Of a stretch of 41,095 nucleotides of DNA, positions 36,322 to 41,095 are shown one piece after another. The notes beneath the pieces are model-generated. The model was not told the DNA's origin. It did not search any database and worked only from the letters and a program-made list of their open reading frames with translations. A program made the translations under genes and the position numbers. How positions within the stretch are numbered: the stretch's first letter is position 1; every line of letters begins with the position of its first letter. Where the stretch lies: the NCBI RefSeq assembly GCF_000003605.2, contig NW_003146891.1, positions 1 through 41,095 of the forward strand, in the 5' to 3' direction. This stretch comes from Saccoglossus kowalevskii. Taxonomy: Eukaryota > Hemichordata > Enteropneusta > Harrimaniidae.

Positions 36322-37239
36322 AGTTTGTGAGCCAACCCATCAAGTCTGTGGCTATAGTTTGTGAGCCAACCCATCAAGTCTGTGGCTATAGTTTGTGAGC
36401 CAACCCATCAAGTCTGTGGCTATAGTTTGTGAGCCAACCCATCAAGTCTGTGGCTATAGTTTGTGAGCCAACCCATCAAGTCTATGGCTATAGTTTGTGA
36501 GCCGATCCATCAAGTCTGTGGCTATAGTTTGTGAGCCGACCCATCAAGTCTGTGGCTATAGTTTGTGCGCCGATCCATCAAGTCTGTGGCCATAGTTTGT
36601 GAGCCGACCCATCAAGTCTGTGGCCATAGTTTGTGAGCCAACCCATCAAGTCTGTGGCCATAGTTTGTGAGCCGACCCATTAAGTCTGTGGCCATAGTTT
36701 GTGAGCAGACCCATTAAGTCTGTGGCCATAGTTTGTGAGCCGACCCATCAAGTCTGTGGCTATAGTTTGTGAGCCAACCCATCAAGTCTGTGGCTATAGT
36801 TTGTGAGCCCACCCATCAAGTCTGTGGCCATAGTTTGTTACCCTACCCATCAAGTCTGTGGCTATAGTTTGTGAGCCGACCCATCAAGTCTGTGGCTATA
36901 GTTTGTGAGCCGACCCATCAAGTCTGTGGCCATAGTTTGTGAGCCGACCCATCAAGTCTGTGGCCATAGTTTGTGAGCCAACCCATCAAGTCTGTGACCA
37001 TAGTTTGTGAGCCAACCCATCAAGTCTGTGGCTATAGTTTGTGAGCCAACCCATCAAGTCTGTGGCTATAGTTTGTGAGCCGACCCATCAAGTCTGTGGC
37101 CATAGTTTGTGAGCCGACCCATCAAGTCTGTGGCCATAGTTTGTGAGCCGACCCATCAAGTCTGTGGCTATAGTTTGTGAGCCAACCCATCAAGTCTGTG
37201 GCTATAGTTTGTGAGCCGACCCATCAAGTCTGTGGCCAT

Positions 37240-39619
37240 AGTTTGTTACCCTACCCATCAAGTCTGTGGCCATAGTTTGTGAGCCGACCCATTAAGTCTG
37301 TGGCCATAGTTTGTGAGCCGACCCATCAAGTCTGTGGCTATAGTTTGTGAGCCAACCCATCAAGTCTGTGGCTATAGTTTGTGAGCCAACCCATCAAGTC
37401 TGTGGCCATAGTTTGTGAGCCAACCCATCAAGTCTGTGGCTATAGTTTGTGAGCCGACCCATCAAGTCTGTGGCCATAGTTTGTGAGCCGACCCATCAAG
37501 TCTGTGCCTGCAGTTTGTGAGCCGACCCATCAAGTCTGTGGCTATAGTTTGTGAGCCGACCCATCAAGTCTGTGGCCATAGTTTGTGAGCCGACCCATCA
37601 AGTCTGTGGCCATAGTTTGTGAGCAGACCCATCAAGTCTGTGGCTATAGTTTGTGAGCCAACCCATCAAGTCTGTGGCCATAGTTTGTTACCCTACCCAT
37701 CAAGTCTGTGGCCATAGTTTGTGAGCCGACCCATTAAGTCTGTGGCCATAGTTTGTGAGCCGACCCATCAAGTCTGTGGCTATAGTTTGTGAGCCGACCC
37801 ATCAAGTCTGTGCCTGCAGTTTGTGAGCCGACCCATCAAGTCTGTGGCTATAGTTTGTGAGCCGACCCATCAAGTCTGTGGCCATAGTTTGTGAGCCGAC
37901 CCATCAAGTCTGTGGCCATAGTTTGTGAGCCGACCCATCAAGTCTGTGGCTATAGTTTGTGAGCCAACCCATCAAGTCTGTGGCCATAGTTTGTTACCCT
38001 ACCCATCAAGTCTGTGGCCATAGTTTGTGAGCCGACCCATTAAGTCTGTGGCCATAGTTTGTGAGCCGACCCATCAAGTCTGTGGCTATAGTTTGTGAGC
38101 CAACCCATCAAGTCTGTGGCCATAGTTTGTGAGCCAACCCATCAAGTCTGTGGCTATAGTTTGTGAGCCAACCCATCAAGTCTGTGGCTATAGTTTGTGA
38201 GCCAACCCATCAAGTCTGTGGCTATAGTTTGTGAGCCAACCCATCAAGTCTGTGGCTATAGTTTGTGAGCCAACCCATCAAGTCTGTGGCTATAGTTTGT
38301 GAGCCAACCCATCAAGTCTGTGGCTATAGTTTGTGAGCCGACCCATCAAGTCTGTGGCTATAGTTTGTGAGCGGATCCATCAAGTCTGTGGCTATAGTTT
38401 GTGAGCCAACCCATCAAGTCTGTGGCCATAGTTTGTGAGCCAACCCATCAAGTCTGTGGCTATAGTTTGTGAGCCAACCCATCAAGTCTGTGGCCATAGT
38501 TTGTTACCCTACCCATCAAGTCTGTGGCCATAGTTTGTGAGCCGACCCATTAAGTCTGTGGCCATAGTTTGTGAGCAGACCCATCAAGTCTGTGGCTATA
38601 GTTTGTGAGCCAACCCATCAAGTCTGTGGCTATAGTTTGCGAGCCAACCCATCAAGTCTGTGGCTACAGTTTGTGAGCCAACCCATCAAGTCTGTGGCTA
38701 TAGTTTGTGAGCCGACCCATCAAGTCTGTGGCTATAGTTTGTGAGCCGATCCATCAAGTCTGTGGCTATAGTTTGTGAGCCAACCCATCAAGTCTGTGGC
38801 CATAGTTTGTGAGCCAACCCATCAAGTCTGTGGCTATAGTTTGTGAGCCAACCCATCAAGTCTGTGGCTATAGTTTGTGAGCCAACCCATCAAGTCTGTG
38901 GCCATAGTTTGTGAGCCAACCCATCAAGTCTGTGGCTATAGTTTGTGAGCCGACCCATCAAGTCTGTGGCCATAGTTTGTGAGCCAACCCATCAAGTCTG
39001 TGGCTATAGTTTGTGAGCCGACCCATCAAGTCTGTGGCTATAGTTTGTGAGCCGACCCATCAAGTCTGTGGCCATAGTTTGTGAGCCGACCCATCAAGTC
39101 TGTGGCCATAGTTTGTGAGCCGACCCATCAAGTCTGTGGCTATAGTTTGTGAGCCAACCCATCAAGTCTGTGGCTATAGTTTGTGAGCCGACCCATCAAG
39201 TCTGTGGCCATAGTTTGTTACCCTACCCATCAAGTCTGTGGCCATAGTTTGTGAGCCGACCCATTAAGTCTGTGGCCATAGTTTGTGAGCCGACCCATCA
39301 AGTCTGTGGCTATAGTTTGTGAGCCAACCCATCAAGTCTGTGGCTATAGTTTGTGAGCCAACCCATCAAGTCTGTGGCCATAGTTTGTGAGCCAACCCAT
39401 CAAGTCTGTGGCTATAGTTTGTGAGCCGACCCATCAAGTCTGTGGCCATAGTTTGTGAGCCGACCCATCAAGTCTGTGCCTGCAGTTTGTGAGCCGACCC
39501 ATCAAGTCTGTGGCTATAGTTTGTGAGCCGACCCATCAAGTCTGTGGCCATAGTTTGTGAGCCGACCCATCAAGTCTGTGGCTATAGTTTGTGAGCCAAC
39601 CCATCAAGTCTGTGGCCAT
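37240..39619 (+). repeat. Beta-beta-gamma-alpha-beta module run
   Basis: TTACCC units at 37240, 37682, 37988, 38498 and 39212 give modules of 13, 9, 15, 21 and 12 units. The first two carry PstI exactly 170 bp before the next TTACCC (37512, 37818). The third is gamma with BamHI at 38362, only four units from the next TTACCC. The fourth is alpha with GCGAGCC at 38634. The fifth is beta with PstI at 39484. The cyclic order alpha, beta, gamma is kept apart from the doubled beta. Confidence 0.75.
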
Positions 39620-40027
39620 AGTTTGTTACCCTACCCATCAAGTCTGTGGCCGTAGTTTGTGAGCCGACCCATTAAGTCTGTGGCCATAGTTTGTGAGCCG
39701 ACCCATCAAGTCTGTGGCTATAGTTTGTGAGCCAACCCATCAAGTCTGTGGCCATAGTTTGTGAGCCAACCCATCAAGTCTGTGGCTATAGTTTGTGAGC
39801 CAACCCATCAAGTCTGTGGCTATAGTTTGTGAGCCAACCCATCAAGTCTGTGGCTATAGTTTGTGAGCCGACCCATCAAGTCTGTGGCTATAGTTTGTGA
39901 GCCGACCCATCAAGTCTGTGGCTATAGTTTGTGAGCCAACCCATCAAGTCTGTGGCCATAGTTTGTGAGCCAACCCATCAAGTCTGTGGCCATAGTTTGT
40001 GAGCCAACCCATCAAGTCTGTGGCTAT

Positions 40028-41095
40028 AGTTTGTGAGCCGACCCATTAAGTCTGTGGCCATAGTTTGTGAGCCGACCCATCAAGTCTGTGGCTATAGTTT
40101 GTGAGCCAACCCATCAAGTCTGTGGCTATAGTTTGCGAGCCAACCCATCAAGTCTGTGGCTACAGTTTGTGAGCCAACCCATCAAGTCTGTGGCCATAGT
40201 TTGTGAGCCGACCCATCAAGTCTGTGGCTATAGTTTGTGAGCCAACCCATCAAGTCTGTGGCTAGAGTTTGTGAGCCAACCCATCAAGTCTGTGGCTATA
40301 GTTTGTGAGCCGACCCATCAAGTCTGTGGCCATAGTTTGTGAGCCGACCCATGAAGTCTGTGCCTGCAGTTTGTGAGCCGACCCATCAAGTCTGTGGCTA
40401 TAGTTTGTGAGCCGACCCATCAAGTCTGTGGCCATAGTTTGTGAGCCGACCCATCAAGTCTGTGGCTATAGTTTGTGAGCCGACCCATCAAGTCTGTGGC
40501 TATAGTTTGTGAGCCGATCCATCAAGTCTGTGGCTATAGTTTGTGAGCCGATCCATCAAGTCTGTGGCTATAGTTTGTGAGCCGACCCATCAAGTCTGTG
40601 GCTATAATTTGTGAGCCAACCCATCAAGTCTGTGGCCATAGTTTGTGAGCCAACCCATCAAGTCTGTGGCCATAGTTTGTGAGCCAACCCATCAAGTCTG
40701 TGGCTATAGTTTGTGAGCCAACCCATCAAGTCTGTGGCTATAGTTTGTGAGCCGACCCATCAAGTCTGTGGCTATAGTTTGTGAGCCGACCCATCAAGTC
40801 TGTGGCCATAGTTTGTGAGCCGACCCATTAAGTCTGTGGCCATAGTTTGTGAGCCGACCCATCAAGTCTGTGGCCATAGTTTGTGAGCCGACCAATTAAG
40901 TCTGTGGCCATAGTTTGTGAGCCGACCCATTAAGTCTGTGGCCATAGTTTGTGAGCCGACCCATTAAGTCTGTGGCCATAGTTTGTGAGCCGACCCATCA
41001 AGTCTGTGGCCATAGTTTGTGAGCCGACCCATTAAGTCTGTGGCTATAGTTTGTGAGCTGACCCATCAAGTCTGTGGCTTATAGTTTGTGAGCCG
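40028..41095 (+). repeat. Terminal segment without TTACCC units
   Basis: It begins with a fourth copy of the GGCTAG and G20-PstI block (40028-40435), here not preceded by TTACCC. It then continues with CCGATCC pairs near 40504 and 40538. From 40810 to 41047, five of seven units have T20 (CATTAAG, one as CCAATTAAG) and most end GGCCAT, an unusual density. The last full unit is 35 bp long through an extra T (GGCTTATAG) near 41079. The window ends 13 bases into the next unit, so this is not the array end. Confidence 0.8.

Larger units (their letters stand above)
2042..38395 (+). repeat. BamHI-bearing unit family, GAGCGGATCC (11 copies)
   Basis: The unit has C12 to G and C15 to T on a G13 background, giving GGATCC. 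Starts: 2042, 10750, 12620, 16597, 17719, 18739, 19351, 21051, 22683, 23805 and 38362. In seven (10750, 12620, 17719, 18739, 19351, 22683, 23805) the next TTACCC unit begins exactly 272 bp, eight units, downstream. The seven intervening units have the same order of A13/G13 and T32/C32 states, apart from a GCTGACC unit that replaces one CCGACC unit at 12824 and 22887. The other spacings are 7, 13, 4 and 18 units. At 18739, 19351 and 23805 the preceding unit has AAGTTTGTGG instead of AAGTCTGTGG, which marks these three as close relatives. This unit defines the gamma module. A weaker relative without the C12 change, GCCGATCC, is scattered through the array. Confidence 0.93.
1191..39653 (+). repeat. 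TTACCC landmark unit family (58 copies)
   Basis: This unit variant has GTTACCCTACCC in place of GTGAGCCGACCC, which is three changes at 8, 10 and 13. It starts at 1191, 1668, 2654, 4116, 5136, 5646, 6192, 7178, 7756, 9322, 9934, 10410, 11022, 11770, 12280, 12892, 14217, 14693, 15781, 16257, 16835, 17107, 17414, 17991, 19011, 19181, 19249, 19623, 20235, 20677, 21493, 21969, 22139, 22479, 22955, 24077, 27140, 27584, 28264, 28910, 29488, 30474, 30542, 31358, 32038, 32583, 33331, 33976, 34656, 35030, 35982, 36832, 37240, 37682, 37988, 38498, 39212 and 39620. All gaps are whole multiples of 34 bp once the local indels are allowed for. The unit before it ends GGCCAT in every case except 30542, and the unit after it is mostly a CCGACCCATTAAG unit, so it travels in a fixed cassette. 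Subvariants have TACCCTGCCC (9322, 28910, 29488) or T20 (2654, 5646, 33331, 35030). Confidence 0.95.
103..40163 (+). repeat. GCGAGCC unit family (29 copies)
   Basis: T7 is changed to C, giving TTTGCGAGCC or GCGATCC, and in most copies T34 is also C (GGCTACAG). The two changes are therefore linked in one unit haplotype. Starts: 103, 2790, 3538, 5782, 5850, 7892, 9458, 11158, 13028, 13945, 15475, 16971, 18127, 19759, 21153, 21629, 23091, 24213, 25267, 27958, 28400, 29046, 29624, 31732, 33467, 33534, 35166, 38634 and 40130. In 18 cases the unit begins exactly 136 bp (four units) after a TTACCC unit, which defines the head of the alpha module. At 13945 and 15475 the unit ends GGCTAG instead. In copies with both changes, both usual forward stops of that unit are lost, which gives the longest forward stop-free stretches (about 59 codons, normally without ATG). 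Confidence 0.92.
307..40367 (+). repeat. PstI-bearing unit family, GTGCCTGCAG (23 copies)
   Basis: The unit end GTGGCTAT is replaced by GTGCCTGC, which creates CTGCAG across the junction with the next unit. The following units start at 341, 1464, 9730, 10206, 12042, 13265, 14489, 16053, 18399, 20507, 21901, 22071, 22241, 23363, 23669, 24451, 25539, 28638, 35846, 37512, 37818, 39484 and 40368. The downstream TTACCC unit is often 4-7 units further on: 204 bp in 1464, 9730, 10206, 14489 and 16053; 170 bp in 20507, 37512 and 37818; 136 bp in 35846 and 39484. Four copies (307, 24417, 28604, 40334) also carry G20 (CCCATGAAG) and belong to one duplicated block. A PstI digest should give a ladder of array fragments. 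Confidence 0.93.
1..41095. repeat. 34-bp tandem satellite array filling the window
   Basis: A 34-bp unit repeats head to tail with no interruption: 1,208 full units plus 13 bases, with net +10 from 14 small indels. The unit reads AGTTTGTGAGCC at 1-12, A or G at 13, ACCCAT at 14-19, C or T at 20, AAGTCTGTGG at 21-30, then C, T or C, A, T at 31-34. No inverted unit and no foreign insertion was seen, and both window ends lie inside the array, so its true length is unknown. Each forward-strand unit carries TGA at 7-9 and TAG across the 34/1 junction. Each reverse-strand unit usually carries TGA or TAA opposite 19-21. Because 34 is not divisible by 3, these stops rotate through all frames and leave no open frame beyond roughly 70 codons. 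The forward consensus has no ATG. Structural satellite DNA is the best reading. The family is not recognised; eukaryotic origin is an inference from size and lack of genes. Confidence 0.97.

Noticed and set aside
1191..39653. True telomeric tract
   Set aside because: TTACCCTACCC occurs once per module and differs from the ordinary unit by three substitutions; there is no tandem CCCTAA.
307..40367. Cloning-vector or linker sequence (PstI, BamHI and SalI sites)
   Set aside because: The sites arise by one or a few changes inside ordinary units and are embedded in phase in the array, with no vector sequence around them.
1..41095. CRISPR array
   Set aside because: Repeats of about 34 bp fit the length of a CRISPR repeat, but units abut directly with no unique spacers, and no cas genes are present.
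1..41095. Protein with short amino-acid repeats
   Set aside because: The unit length is not a multiple of 3 and stops occur in every frame on both strands, so open frames end within about 70 codons. The forward strand has almost no ATG.
1..41095. Bacterial promoters built from TATAGT and TTGTGA in each unit
   Set aside because: The spacing and sequences are by-products of the repeat, occur over a thousand times and drive no gene.
1..41095. Inverted copies or strand switches within the array
   Set aside because: Every unit I read runs in the same direction; no reverse-complement unit was found.

Overview
The whole window is one tandem satellite array. A 34-bp unit runs head to tail, always in the same orientation, from the first base to the last. 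I count 1,208 complete units plus a 13-base partial unit at the 3' end. The 14 small indels I found add a net 10 bases, and 1,208 x 34 + 13 + 10 equals 41,095 exactly, so the array is accounted for base by base. I see no gene, RNA gene, mobile element, unique-sequence island or array edge.

A noncoding, gene-free tandem array of this length points to a eukaryotic chromosome (pericentromeric, subtelomeric or other heterochromatin) rather than a bacterium or phage. I do not recognise the repeat family and cannot name the species. GC is about 47-53% depending on unit variant.

Unit anatomy, numbering base 1 as the A of AGTTTG: AGTTTGTGAGCC (1-12), R13 (A or G), ACCCAT (14-19), Y20 (C, sometimes T), AAGTCTGTGG (21-30), C31, Y32 (T or C), A33, T34. 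Most variation sits at positions 7-13, 15, 20 and 31-34, while 21-30 is nearly frozen. The unit is not a multiple of 3 and carries stops in every frame of both strands, so it is not a coding repeat.

Higher-order structure: rare variant units act as landmarks. The clearest is a TTACCC unit (58 copies, mean spacing about 674 bp) that divides the array into modules of mostly 9-46 units. Others are a GCGAGCC unit (29 copies), a unit ending in a PstI site (23 copies), a unit with a BamHI site (11 copies) and a unit with a SalI site (3 copies). Their spacings are conserved: TTACCC to GCGAGCC is exactly 136 bp in 18 cases, and BamHI unit to the next TTACCC is exactly 272 bp in 7 of 11. Three module types, here called alpha (GCGAGCC, usually also PstI), beta (PstI only) and gamma (BamHI), follow each other in that order and form compound repeats of 50-55 units (1.70-1.87 kb) at 9322-11021, 11022-12891 and 19623-21492.

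Layout: 1-9321, irregular modules; 9322-24076, the densest and most regular zone, including a perfect 170-bp repeat at about 21853-22311; 24077-27139, a 90-unit stretch without an internal TTACCC unit and with the most indels; 27140-35981, a mosaic of duplicated blocks; 35982-40027, regular modules again; 40028-41095, no TTACCC unit, ending in units rich in T20. Long-range duplicated blocks of 340 to about 1,000 bp link sites up to 27.7 kb apart, as expected from unequal exchange and gene conversion inside a satellite.
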